Virus record (IMG/VR): IMGVR_UViG_3300017992_000015
Span: 85,367 to 149,366 of that record
DNA length: 64,000 nucleotides
Source: a virus
Direction: 5' to 3' (one strand)
This document shows positions 50,951 through 59,904 of this stretch, in pieces. The notes beneath the pieces are model-generated. The model searched no databases, had not been told where the DNA came from, and saw only the letters and a list, made by a program, of their open reading frames with translations. The translations under genes were made by a program, and so were the position numbers. Positions within the stretch are counted from its first letter, which is position 1. The number at the start of each line of letters is the position of its first letter.

Positions 50951-51418
50951 TCACTGCTTAACGTACAAATTTTCCGCCGGAGCGGGTTCGGCCACCTCCT
51001 CAAGGTAGGTGGCGGCCTTTTTCAGCCGGCCGGGATCGTCTCGAAAGCACCCCAGGCCGCGATTACAGGAATTACATAGTAGTCCCCGTATTTCTGCTGT
51101 TTCGTGGTCGTGATCAACGACGAGTGGTAGTACCTTACCACCCCTGCGTTGCGTCTCTGGTTGGCCGCAGATGGCACAGACACCGCCCTGATCTGCCGCC
51201 ATTTTATCGTAATCAGCTACACGGAGCCCATATCTACGTAAATTTAAACGCCGCTCCGCTGCTAACGTACGTGTTGGGTCTGCCTGCCGCCACACTTTTT
51301 TATAAGCGTTGCGGCACTGTTTGCATTGACCCGCGTGCCCGTCTCTGCACTGTTTATTTTTCGTAAACGCCTGTAGTGGCTTGGTTTTACGGCATGTATT
51401 GCACTGTTTCTCTGTCAT
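50951..51418 (-). CDS. Endonuclease VII-like HNH protein, second copy
   Basis: A 155-residue protein built like the gene at 32001-32450: two N-terminal CxxC pairs (CNTCRKTKPL, CKQCRNAYKKVW), then CAICG and VDHDHETAEIRGLLCNSCN, the endonuclease VII HNH core. The two copies differ enough to be separate acquisitions or an old duplication. It begins 1 base after the protease stop, with GAGG inside the protease end, and a 12-pair hairpin (50928-50959) overlaps its own stop. As a free-standing HNH gene in a head operon it could be a mobile element. Confidence 0.8.
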   Translation of the reverse strand: MTEKQCNTCRKTKPLQAFTKNKQCRDGHAGQCKQCRNAYKKVWRQADPTRTLAAERRLNLRRYGLRVADYDKMAADQGGVCAICGQPETQRRGGKVLPLVVDHDHETAEIRGLLCNSCNRGLGCFRDDPGRLKKAATYLEEVAEPAPAENLYVKQ

Positions 51419-51419
51419 C

Positions 51420-52928
51420 TTACCTCACAAAGTTTGATCTGACGGCCATCTCCTGCATGAATGCGGCGTCTGGATCAGCCGCATGGGCTTGGAGGAAGCC
51501 AAGCTGGTACAAGGCGTACTGCTTGGCCAGCTCCTCAGCACTGTCGACCATAGCTATCTTGGTCATCGACCGACGGGGGTCAGGCGCCTTCGGCTGCCGC
51601 AAAACGGACAGTTGGAGCCGCTCGATGACGCGGTCGCGAGCCAGCGACCATTCGCCGGCGTGTTTCAGCACCCAATGCCTGACGCGTTTTGGCGCTGGAC
51701 CACCGGGCAAATAGGGGTTCTGACGGAGGTCCTCTTCGAGCCTCGGATCAGATGCCAGACGATTGTACACGCCTGGCAAGCGGTCCGCAACGGCGTCCGC
51801 TGCGGCTGCTGTTTTGGTGTTGTGTTCGCCGGTCAGCATGGCGATGAACGAATCAACAGGAAGCATGCACTTCTCTGCTGCCAGTGCTGTCACGACGTGG
51901 GCCAGCTTGTACGGACCCTTGCGGACGTCAGGAGCGTCGATCCGGAGCGGTTGCACAACCGGCTGGCACGCACGATCTTGCGCAATGGGGCTCCCGTCGA
52001 CCTCCAGTGCGTTCTCTTGCTGGATCAGGTAGTTTGCCACCTTGAGTTGTCCAACGACACGCGGGTCACTCCAGGGGCCGTCTGTGAGGATCCAGAGAGG
52101 CGGGGTAACCCCAAGTCGCTCCGCAAGCGCTGCAGCACTTTGCTCAGATCCGTAGGTGTCTGCGGCGGCTTTGAGCATTTCTTGGTAGTCTTCTGCTGCA
52201 GCACATTTACCAAGCGTGTAAGCGATGCGATCTGCCGGGCGAAAGACCTTCGAGATGTCGAAGAAGCATGGATCTGGGTTGTCGACATGGAGCGTATGTC
52301 CGTCATCGAAAGTCTTGGCGAGGTTATCTCTGCATCCGCCATATTTGCACATCTCCGGTCCACAGTATTCTTTGCGGCTCTTGGCATGGTTGCCACAGCC
52401 AGAACAGACGTCATGGCTGACACGGCAGGCCATCGACACCGGGATGTCTTCGCCTCGTGCCAGTTTCTCGAGCTCTTCGTCAGCGACAAGCCCGCCGTTG
52501 CGATCGGCAGCTTCCTTGGTGCCGTTGAGCGCAACGATCAGCTCCACGCGCCGCATATCGCCATTATACGCGGAAGCTTTGATGATACCACGTCCCTTGG
52601 AGACGTCCTTGTTCTGATGATCGCGGTACCAGCGGGCGAATTTCTGGAAAGTCGGGTGATATGCCTGCAAGACCTCCTCACGGAAGCCGTCGCCGTTGCG
52701 GTTGGCTCCGTAGTACTCTTGGGCACCGACGGCTAGCAAGTGGACAGGGACCTCCCCAGGGCCAAGCTGCATGCTGGCCACCTTGTCGATGAACTGCACC
52801 GACGCGCGTTTCACGAACTCATCCATATCAGATCCACGGAGCCTGCCGTCGCGGCCCGTCTTGATCTGCTGTGCCACCGGAGCGTGAAAGTCGTACGATC
52901 CAGGAGTCAAAAGTTTCGTGAGTGCCAT
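51420..52928 (-). CDS. Probable prohead protease with Cys-rich insert
   Basis: A 502-residue protein. The segment VPVHLLAVGAQEYYGANRNG, then a histidine in WYRDHQNKD and, further on, IKASAYNGDMRRVELIV fit the pattern of serine-type prohead proteases, with candidate His and Ser. Residues ~170-205 form a dense Cys cluster (CRVSHDVCSGCG, then YCGPEMCKYGGC) that probably binds zinc, unusual for this family. The C-terminal half is helical. Its position upstream of the scaffold and capsid genes fits. The catalytic assignment is by eye and should be tested. AGGA is 7 bases before the ATG. Confidence 0.6.
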   Translation of the reverse strand: MALTKLLTPGSYDFHAPVAQQIKTGRDGRLRGSDMDEFVKRASVQFIDKVASMQLGPGEVPVHLLAVGAQEYYGANRNGDGFREEVLQAYHPTFQKFARWYRDHQNKDVSKGRGIIKASAYNGDMRRVELIVALNGTKEAADRNGGLVADEELEKLARGEDIPVSMACRVSHDVCSGCGNHAKSRKEYCGPEMCKYGGCRDNLAKTFDDGHTLHVDNPDPCFFDISKVFRPADRIAYTLGKCAAAEDYQEMLKAAADTYGSEQSAAALAERLGVTPPLWILTDGPWSDPRVVGQLKVANYLIQQENALEVDGSPIAQDRACQPVVQPLRIDAPDVRKGPYKLAHVVTALAAEKCMLPVDSFIAMLTGEHNTKTAAAADAVADRLPGVYNRLASDPRLEEDLRQNPYLPGGPAPKRVRHWVLKHAGEWSLARDRVIERLQLSVLRQPKAPDPRRSMTKIAMVDSAEELAKQYALYQLGFLQAHAADPDAAFMQEMAVRSNFVR

Positions 52929-52940
52929 GGTGGGTTCCTG

Positions 52941-54320
52941 TTATTGAAGCGATTCGTTGGCTTTACGTTCTGCCTCAGCCAGCCGCTGCGTAATCGACGT
53001 GGGTCCGCCGCGGAGGCCCTGCATCGCAGCGTCCACGACCGGCGGCAATGCGGCCAGACCGAGCGACGCGGCGCCACGCATACGTTTGCTGGGGCCCTTG
53101 GAGGCCCGACGCTGTGCCTGTGCCCGGGCCATGTCCATCTGATCCGTTCCGCGGAATTTCCTGAGCAGCGAATCTTTCTTGTCGCCCGCGGTCAGCTGCT
53201 TTGCGCCCTCGCTCAGCCGCCGCCACTCCTTGTTCTTGAGACGCTCAGCATCCCGGATCTTCTTAAACTCCTGTTGGGCCTCATAAAGCTGTTGCTGGAT
53301 CTGTGGGCTCGGCGGTTGTGCACCAGTCTTCAGCTGCTGGTCGATCTGTTTTTGGATCTGCCGCACCTTTTTGGCGGCCTGCGCAGAATCAGCCATCCGT
53401 TGTGGTCGAGAGTCTTCGAGGTTCTTCAGCTGCTTCTTGTGCTTACGCCACCGCTTGTTTACGGCATCGTGCGTACCTTCTCGCAGCATAACCTTGTCTG
53501 CTTCTGCAGGACTCAGACCGAGATGCTTCATCACGTCACGGCCCTGTTGAAACGCCGGCGCGTCTGTGGGCACACGGCCTTTGATACGTTGAATGGCCTC
53601 GAGCTTGTTCAAAATCGGCACCTTGTCGAGCCACGGCAGCGAAGCGCCAACAGCTGACGCAACCGGAGTCACAGCGTCGTCAGGCGTGAAGACGTCTGTG
53701 GCTGCTTCTAGCGGCTGCATGTTACGCCAATCCCACCCCCACTCGCCACTCTCCGGGTCGGCAGTAACACCGCCACGGCGTAGCGCCCATTCACGCCCGC
53801 TCATCGGCTCGCCGATGCCTGGCTCGCTCTCAAAGCGCGGACGCGCGGCTTCGCGGTTGACCAAATGCTCACGCGCGGCTTCAGTCGTAGCTTTATTCAT
53901 CACGTCTTGGGACTCTGCGTGGCGACCGTGCTGCCCGCGGTAAAGCGCACTGCCGAGGCCGGCACCTACGCCGCCGAGGAGACCGCCGGTCAGCGTACGG
54001 CCAACCCAGTCCCCGCGACGTCGCCGCGGTTGAAACAGCGTGCTCAGCGCGCCGAGCCCAGCGCCACCAGCCGTACCGATGGCAATGTTGCGCAGATTCG
54101 GATATTGGTTGACCTTATCGAGGACACTCTTGCCTGCCGCGGTAATCCCGCGTTCAGCCGCCCAGTCGCCGACCCGCCCGGCCTGTTGGCCCAGCCAGTC
54201 TTTGGCGCCCGACGCAGCATCCCCGATACCCTGCTTGAGTTCAGCAAGGCTGAGTGCCTCCTTGACGAGTGCATGGCCCTCGTCATAACTCATCTCATTG
54301 AAGTCTACGTCGGGTAGCAC
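52941..54320 (-). CDS. Probable virion protein with glycine-rich hydrophobic segments
   Basis: A 459-residue protein starting at GTG (54320) with AAGGAG 7 bases upstream. Residues ~75-90 (IAIGTAGGAGLGALST) and ~105-125 (TLTGGLLGGVGAGLGSALY) are Gly-rich hydrophobic stretches separated by RRRRGD, resembling membrane-active or packing helices. The C-terminal half is a charged coiled coil (KQLKNLEDSR, then IQQQLYEAQQEFKKIRDAER). Not recognised; probably injected or internal. Confidence 0.6.
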   Translation of the reverse strand: MLPDVDFNEMSYDEGHALVKEALSLAELKQGIGDAASGAKDWLGQQAGRVGDWAAERGITAAGKSVLDKVNQYPNLRNIAIGTAGGAGLGALSTLFQPRRRRGDWVGRTLTGGLLGGVGAGLGSALYRGQHGRHAESQDVMNKATTEAAREHLVNREAARPRFESEPGIGEPMSGREWALRRGGVTADPESGEWGWDWRNMQPLEAATDVFTPDDAVTPVASAVGASLPWLDKVPILNKLEAIQRIKGRVPTDAPAFQQGRDVMKHLGLSPAEADKVMLREGTHDAVNKRWRKHKKQLKNLEDSRPQRMADSAQAAKKVRQIQKQIDQQLKTGAQPPSPQIQQQLYEAQQEFKKIRDAERLKNKEWRRLSEGAKQLTAGDKKDSLLRKFRGTDQMDMARAQAQRRASKGPSKRMRGAASLGLAALPPVVDAAMQGLRGGPTSITQRLAEAERKANESLQ

Positions 54321-54331
54321 GGTAATGCTCC

Positions 54332-55993
54332 TTACGGATTGGGCTTGGGCTTTCTGAGCGCGTCGAGCTGCTTCTTCTGCTCAGCAAGTTGCTTCTTCTG
54401 CTCAGTAATTAGATCTCGATTCTCCCGATCCTGTCCCGGCGTCAAGTGCTGGAACGACGGGCGCATCGCGCTGCTGACGTCAGACGGCAGCACCGGCATT
54501 TGCGCACCGGTCGGCAGCGGGTTCGGCGGGCCGAGCTCGCGGGACACACCCATACGGCCGACGTTGGCCAGCTGTTGCGGCATGTCGCGGTCGGCGACCT
54601 GTCCCTCGATCTTGAGCGCCTGCTCGACGTCGAACGGGTCGATCGCCGATGCCTGCTCCAGGTACTTGCGGATCAGGCCCTGGGCCATCACCCGGTGCTG
54701 CATGGCGCGCGGCGCGACCTCGGCCAGGTGGTTGTAGGCGTCGATCACGTCGGAGTGGTCGTAGCCGCTGATGACCGGGTCGGCGGACATCATCTCGTGG
54801 ATCATGGCCTGGGCACGGATGGCTCGCAGGTGGTCTTCGTGGCCCGGATCGGCAATCGACTTGAGGTGCTTCTGGATCAGCTCCTCGCGCGTCTCCGGGG
54901 CGTACTTCTCAGCAAGACCCTTTGCGGTACCGCCCAACGCGCCAGCCATTGTCAGACCCATGAACGACGCAGACTTAGTCTGCGATTGATTGTCCCATAC
55001 TGAGCCTGTGATCACGTTTGGACGGTCCGGTGCAAAAGGGCGCAGAGTCTCCGCGCGCTTCTCCGGGAGAGCGGCTTCGAAGTCGGCCAGGGCCTTCTTG
55101 GTGTCGTTGAAGCGGGCGATCGCGTCGACAGCGGACTTGATCAGCGAGTAGGGCGCCTCGTCCCAGTCGACATCGTGGGTCACCTGGGATGGTTGGGCGT
55201 ACGCCTGCTTGAACATCACGGTGGACTTCTCGACCAGGCCGCGGCCCGTCTGTCCGTAGCGTGCTCCGGCATTGGCCCAGACCTCGTTGATCGGGCGGCT
55301 GTCAAACCGGCGGAAGTAGTTGGCCAGCTTCTCGACGCCGTTCGTCACGTCGTACGCCGATTTGATCGCAGCGTCCTTGCGCTGCTGGTGCTCGCGCCGG
55401 AGATCGTGCATGGCCGACAGGGCCTTCTTCTCCTGGCGGTACGGGTATGCCGGGTACGCTGCCTCTTTTTCCTCTGCCTCTTCTTCGGCAGCTTCTTCTT
55501 CGGCGGACTCCCTTTCGACCTCCACTTCGCCGTCTTCGATCTCAACTTCGATGACGCCGCCTCCTGGCGCCTTGGTCTCGATCTCCAGCTCTTCGGCGGA
55601 CTTCACCAGCGACACAGTGCGCGCAGCCTCTGCCCGGCGCTTGAGCCAGCCAGCAGGCGACATGTTGTAGTCGTCCGAGATGGACACACCGTGGGCTTCC
55701 TCGGCAGCCGTCTTGACCTCCGACGGGAACATCCGTTCAAGGATCTTCCTACCGTCAGCCAGCGGGAACGCCGCAGCCTTTTCGGTGAGCGTCTCGTGTT
55801 CGCGGATATGGCCGAGGCTTCGGCCGTTGTTGAACGCCCGCACCATGAGATTGACATGGCCAGCCGGCAGTTTTGCGGCGGTCGCAACCTTAACAATCGC
55901 ATCGTCCGGATTCGTTCCGGAGTTGGTCAAATCTGTGACCTTTGCGAGAGCGTTGCTGATCCGCTGCTCACTCTCCTTCGTGAGCCTTTGCAT
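54332..55993 (-). CDS. Large probable virion protein with acidic linker
   Basis: A 553-residue protein, not recognised. Residues ~1-130 are helical, followed by a Glu-rich linker (EEEAAEEEAEEKEAA). A long helical region follows, with a short hydrophobic stretch near ~350 (SFMGLTMAGALGGTAKG), and the protein ends in a Lys/Gln coiled coil (EQKKQLAEQKKQLDALRK). I start it at the ATG at 55993, where GGAG is 9 bases away; a TTG at 56020 would overlap the upstream gene by 53 bases. It is probably an internal head protein. Confidence 0.6.
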   Translation of the reverse strand: MQRLTKESEQRISNALAKVTDLTNSGTNPDDAIVKVATAAKLPAGHVNLMVRAFNNGRSLGHIREHETLTEKAAAFPLADGRKILERMFPSEVKTAAEEAHGVSISDDYNMSPAGWLKRRAEAARTVSLVKSAEELEIETKAPGGGVIEVEIEDGEVEVERESAEEEAAEEEAEEKEAAYPAYPYRQEKKALSAMHDLRREHQQRKDAAIKSAYDVTNGVEKLANYFRRFDSRPINEVWANAGARYGQTGRGLVEKSTVMFKQAYAQPSQVTHDVDWDEAPYSLIKSAVDAIARFNDTKKALADFEAALPEKRAETLRPFAPDRPNVITGSVWDNQSQTKSASFMGLTMAGALGGTAKGLAEKYAPETREELIQKHLKSIADPGHEDHLRAIRAQAMIHEMMSADPVISGYDHSDVIDAYNHLAEVAPRAMQHRVMAQGLIRKYLEQASAIDPFDVEQALKIEGQVADRDMPQQLANVGRMGVSRELGPPNPLPTGAQMPVLPSDVSSAMRPSFQHLTPGQDRENRDLITEQKKQLAEQKKQLDALRKPKPNP

Positions 55994-56933
55994 TTTGGTC
56001 ATCTCCGTCTGGGTATCCAATGTCGGTGGTAAGATATTCCAAGCCTTCCGGCTCGATGCCCATCGAGAGCATCATCAACTCGTGTGATCGCAGGGTCATA
56101 CCATCCTTCTCGAACTCGGTGGAACGACCAATCATCTTCGGCGAGACGCCTTCGATGTACTTGATCCACGGGATGCAGTTCTGCATCGCCTGGACGTTCT
56201 CAGCCATCAGCTCGCTGCCGCCACCCGCCGCACCAGCCTGTTGCTCGAGTGCGGCCATGTTGTGGAACATGTTCAGGATGCCTTCGGCAGTGTAGCCGTT
56301 GATCTGGATGGTACGCGCGGCCACGTTGGCCTTCACTTTGATCACTTCCTTCGTGTCGTCGCCCCAATGCGCTGAGACCTGACTTGGGGTCTCCGGGCGC
56401 GTCGGCGCGTTGAACTTGTAGATAAAGGCGTCCAAGACTAGCGGGCCGCAGTGGTATCCAAACAGCTTCCACAGCAAATCGTATTGCCGCTCCGCAAGGC
56501 CGGTCTGCACAGCTTTGCCGACAATGATGTGGGTGATCAAGCCTGGATGATCAATACGACTCATCACATCGAAGAAGGCCTCCTCGTAGCGCTTGATCAC
56601 ATCCACGTCTTCGTGGATCTTCTGACCAATGCTTTCGAAGGACTCACGGGCCAACAGGCGAGCCTCGAGCTCCCATCGAGTCTCAGTGGGGGTTTCGTTG
56701 GCATCGTAAATCAAATAGGCCGAAAACAGCACGGGATCGGCATCCAGCGCCGCGAGCCGGTCTTCGTCCGTCTCACAGCGGTCCAGGAGTCGGCGGAACT
56801 TCGTCAGCTCCCTTACGATGCTGTCATCCCGTCCAGCGATGAGGCGCGAGCCGTTGGCGAGTTCGCCAGCCCGCTGCCACCGCCAGTCTGCGGGACGCCT
56901 CTTGTTATCGGGTCTGTTTACCAGAATCGACAT
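55968..56933 (-). CDS. Unknown protein, 321 residues, with possible HTH
   Basis: Not recognised. A basic, Arg/Trp-rich start (NKRRPADWRWQRAGE) and a segment near residue ~115 (ESFESIGQKIHEDVDVIKRY) that could form a helix-turn-helix, reminiscent of small terminase or sigma-type DNA-binding domains. The rest is helical. GAGGTG precedes the ATG, and the AT-rich palindrome (56944-56969) fills the gap before it. A packaging or portal-associated role is possible but not shown. Confidence 0.5.
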   Translation of the reverse strand: MSILVNRPDNKRRPADWRWQRAGELANGSRLIAGRDDSIVRELTKFRRLLDRCETDEDRLAALDADPVLFSAYLIYDANETPTETRWELEARLLARESFESIGQKIHEDVDVIKRYEEAFFDVMSRIDHPGLITHIIVGKAVQTGLAERQYDLLWKLFGYHCGPLVLDAFIYKFNAPTRPETPSQVSAHWGDDTKEVIKVKANVAARTIQINGYTAEGILNMFHNMAALEQQAGAAGGGSELMAENVQAMQNCIPWIKYIEGVSPKMIGRSTEFEKDGMTLRSHELMMLSMGIEPEGLEYLTTDIGYPDGDDQNAKAHEGE

Positions 56934-56943
56934 CTACACCTCT

Positions 56944-56969
56944 GAATTTTATTCACGAGAATAATTTTC
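56944..56969. repeat. AT-rich palindrome, copy e
   Basis: GAATTTTATTC, loop ACGA, GAATAATTTTC. The inner 6 pairs are perfect, the outer ends pair with an internal loop. It fills the gap between the stop of the 152-residue gene and the start of the 321-residue gene, 11 bases before the ATG. Confidence 0.55.
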
Positions 56970-57427
56970 TAGTCCTCGTTGCCTACTTCCCCGGTGATCG
57001 CAACTTCCCAGTTGGTATCCTGGCCGTCATCGTCGACGGTCAGCTGCAGGTAGACCGCGCGGTCCGGGACCGAGTACGAGCCCACCCGATTGCGGTATGC
57101 GTACCCCGTGGGGCTGTAGAACTCCAGCGATTCGCCCGCGGCCTTGGCCGGGAGCTGGTCGTCGGGGATGATCTTGGCCGTGTTGAAGCAGATCGGGTCG
57201 ATTTCTGCCGAGTGCGACGCTTCGGGGCCCAGCTCGCAGACAGCCCGATCGAGCAGCCTGACGCTGTAGCCTACCTGGACCGGGTCATCGGCGACCTGGC
57301 AGACTTGTAGACGCTTGATCGAACCCTCTTGCGGGTACCCAATACGGAAGCACATCGAGGTCTCACCGGCTGGCATGACCAGTGCTTCGCCGTTCGCGAC
57401 GGACAGTTCTCTCTTGTAGATATGCAT
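56969..57427 (-). CDS. Probable virion protein, 152 residues
   Basis: Strand-rich (HIYKRELSVANGEALVMPAG, later YSVPDRAVYLQLTVDDDGQD) with a small beta-sandwich look. AAGGT lies 6 bases before the ATG. Not recognised; between two large probable head proteins, so a head-surface or joining role is plausible. Confidence 0.6.
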   Translation of the reverse strand: MHIYKRELSVANGEALVMPAGETSMCFRIGYPQEGSIKRLQVCQVADDPVQVGYSVRLLDRAVCELGPEASHSAEIDPICFNTAKIIPDDQLPAKAAGESLEFYSPTGYAYRNRVGSYSVPDRAVYLQLTVDDDGQDTNWEVAITGEVGNED

Positions 57428-57441
57428 GTGGCTACCTTTGC

Positions 57442-59814
57442 TTAGACCTCACCCTCGCCGAAGTCGACGTCGACTCCCTCGTCCGGGTAGGGCTCGATTG
57501 TTTTCTGCTTGAGTTCCAGGGTCACGTCACCCAGGCTCTCGAACGAGTTGCGCATGGCATCTTCCAGCTCGGGCAGATTGTTGCTGCCGTATCTGTCCTC
57601 AAATTTGTCGTGATGCCAGTACATGTTGAACAGCAGCCGGCCCATGCTGTCCAGACCCTTCATCAGGTCCGGCAGGTGCCGATCGATCAGAGTCTCGTTC
57701 TGCGAGCCCTTGAGCAGGTTCGACAGGAGCGAAGTGTCGAGCACTTCCTTCTGGCCTGTCTGGGCTGCTTCCATGAGTTGCTGCCCCATCATCGGCTCGG
57801 GCGGCTCGGCCATCTGCCCGCGCTGGCGGCGTCCGCCACGCAGGTCGTCGACCGGGTACTCCTCTTCCATGCCGTAGTTGGTCGGCAGGCCGGAGCCCAT
57901 GATGAAGTCGGTGGACTCGTACTGTTCCGGGATCGCCGGAGCCGACGGGGCGCTGGAGAGCAGATCGTACGGCTGGGCGTACTTGATCCGGTACTTCACG
58001 CCTCGCTGCAGCTGGGCGTTCTTCAACACGTCCTTAGCGGTCTTCTCGGCGCATCCGTAGTCGCGGACGAGCGAGATGAGCGCAGCCTTGGGCGTCGAGT
58101 GCCTGCCGTTGACGATCGCTTCGGTGCCGTTGTTGAAGACTTCCAGCGCGCTGGACGTCTTGTAGATGCCCAGCTGGAGGTCGACGTGGTCGCCTGGCAC
58201 AAGCGCGGGCGGGTCGCTCGAGTCCGCGCACGGGTTGCAGCACCCGGGGATGCTGTCGCCGTCCTCGTCCTTCGGCGGGTCGGCAATCTTCAGTGCCTTG
58301 GCGCCGGGCGGTACGAGCAGCTCGTCCAACCGCGACACGAGCTTGTGGCCCTTGATGCGGTTCAGCACAATCTGTTCGACGCTGCTGGTGTTGTCCCACT
58401 CGTAGTGGCCGTGGCTCGGCGACGGGATCAGCTTGTCGGCCCGACGCCGGACGTTACCGTAATGACGCCAGCGGACCTTGTACCGCTTTTCCTCGCCCTC
58501 GGAGGGCAGAGTGTCCTCGACCTCGAACACGCTCGTACCGTGTCCGGTCGTGGTGAGCAGCGCATAGGTCGCTCCGACCTGCAGGCTGTCCGCGTTCGGC
58601 AGTCCGTTGAACCAGTCGTTGTAGTCGCTACCGGAGTACTTCTCGATGACGTAGATGTCGCCGGGGTGCACTTCGGTATAGGCCTTCTTGTCGCCGCCGA
58701 CCCGTACCAGGACGCCGTTCGGCTTGCGGCCACGCGGGCCGTGCGGGGCGTGGATGTACAGGCACTTCTCGAAGGAGTCCGGCTTGCAGAGGACGTCGTA
58801 GTGTCCAGTCTCGTCCGGGTTCTGGAGCGTCATCGGCTCCTGGACCTTGTAGACCTTCGACTTGTCGTAGCGGTCGTCCTTGATGTAGACGCCGTCGCGT
58901 TGCAGTTGCTCGGCCTGCTTTTCGGTCAGCCCCCTGCGGCATGCTTTCGTGCCGTTGTATGTCCAAATGCGGAGGCTGCCAGTGTTGATCGGATCGGCTT
59001 CTTTCGCTTGGTCCATCGCGGACTTCTCGCGGAAGATGCTACCACCGACTTGGATGTCTCGTTTCTTGCGCGGCGGTTCCGTCGGACAGACGGTGCTGGC
59101 GGTCTTGGCAACGCCGATCGCTTCGTCGACAAGCTCCCGACCGTAGTTTTCGACGATCGGGCGAGCCAGCTGCGGCGTGGAGTCAAGGACCTGGAGGAAC
59201 CGCGTAGCGACCGCGGCACTGGCCTTGATCAGCTCCGGCGCTTTCGGCTCACGCTTAGCGACGCGACCGAGCGCGTGCATGAGGCCGGGCATACCGGCGT
59301 CGAGCCATTGATCCGACGCGTACTTGTTCGGTGATTCGCGGAACTGGTCGAGCGATGGGCGACTGACGCCGAGCATGCTCAGGTTGCGTGTGACCTCTTC
59401 GCCGATGACGTTCGGCTTGCGGTTCAGCACGTAGTTGACCCAGTTCTCTTTGAGGGGAACGAACGTGTCGCTCTCCTTGAGGTACATGAGCTCGTGCCCG
59501 CGGAGTTCGCCGTTCAGGAAGAACACCGGAGCATAAATGAGTTGCGGCCCCACCTTGAAGCCAAAGACACCGACAGCCCGATCGTTGTCCTCATTTTTCT
59601 CGAGAAGCTGGAAGCCCAGCATGAAGTCGAGCAGCTGTGGAGCCTTGTCTTTGAGGTAGGCGTGTGCCAAGTTGCTGAAGGCACTCTCGAAGCTCTGGCT
59701 GTCGCCGGATTCTCCACCCATGTCCGCCTGTTTGAGAAAGTCGGAGCGTTGGAGCGAGCGGCAGACACCGCGCCAGTAGCTTACCCCACCCATCTGTCGT
59801 AGGTTTGTACTCAT
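57442..59814 (-). CDS. Large probable virion protein, 790 residues
   Basis: Not recognised. Residues ~40-260 are helical with aromatic patches (DFMLGFQLLEKNEDNDRAVG), ~260-490 are strand-rich with charged loops (GVLVRVGGDKKAYTEVHPGD, then YIHAPHGPRGRKPNG), and ~500-700 include a CCNPCADS cluster. The protein ends in helices and an acidic tail. It is the first gene of the head module. Its size and place suggest a portal-associated or internal head protein, but no portal signature is visible. AGGA lies 9 bases before the ATG. Confidence 0.55.
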   Translation of the reverse strand: MSTNLRQMGGVSYWRGVCRSLQRSDFLKQADMGGESGDSQSFESAFSNLAHAYLKDKAPQLLDFMLGFQLLEKNEDNDRAVGVFGFKVGPQLIYAPVFFLNGELRGHELMYLKESDTFVPLKENWVNYVLNRKPNVIGEEVTRNLSMLGVSRPSLDQFRESPNKYASDQWLDAGMPGLMHALGRVAKREPKAPELIKASAAVATRFLQVLDSTPQLARPIVENYGRELVDEAIGVAKTASTVCPTEPPRKKRDIQVGGSIFREKSAMDQAKEADPINTGSLRIWTYNGTKACRRGLTEKQAEQLQRDGVYIKDDRYDKSKVYKVQEPMTLQNPDETGHYDVLCKPDSFEKCLYIHAPHGPRGRKPNGVLVRVGGDKKAYTEVHPGDIYVIEKYSGSDYNDWFNGLPNADSLQVGATYALLTTTGHGTSVFEVEDTLPSEGEEKRYKVRWRHYGNVRRRADKLIPSPSHGHYEWDNTSSVEQIVLNRIKGHKLVSRLDELLVPPGAKALKIADPPKDEDGDSIPGCCNPCADSSDPPALVPGDHVDLQLGIYKTSSALEVFNNGTEAIVNGRHSTPKAALISLVRDYGCAEKTAKDVLKNAQLQRGVKYRIKYAQPYDLLSSAPSAPAIPEQYESTDFIMGSGLPTNYGMEEEYPVDDLRGGRRQRGQMAEPPEPMMGQQLMEAAQTGQKEVLDTSLLSNLLKGSQNETLIDRHLPDLMKGLDSMGRLLFNMYWHHDKFEDRYGSNNLPELEDAMRNSFESLGDVTLELKQKTIEPYPDEGVDVDFGEGEV

Positions 59815-59904
59815 GTGCAGACGTCCTTGTCAATGGGAGCGACCCAGGTTCCGTCCTAAGATATGCTTTATATCCTACTGGATCTGACTGCAATACTGCA
59901 ATGT

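Noticed and set aside
50928-50959. Hairpin at the end of the HNH gene as a terminator
   Set aside because: The 12-pair stem overlaps the stop codon and is followed by CAATT, not a T run.
57382-59334. 650-codon plus-strand frame opposite the 790-residue gene
   Set aside because: Antisense shadow with no start signal; the minus-strand gene has a binding site and fits the operon.
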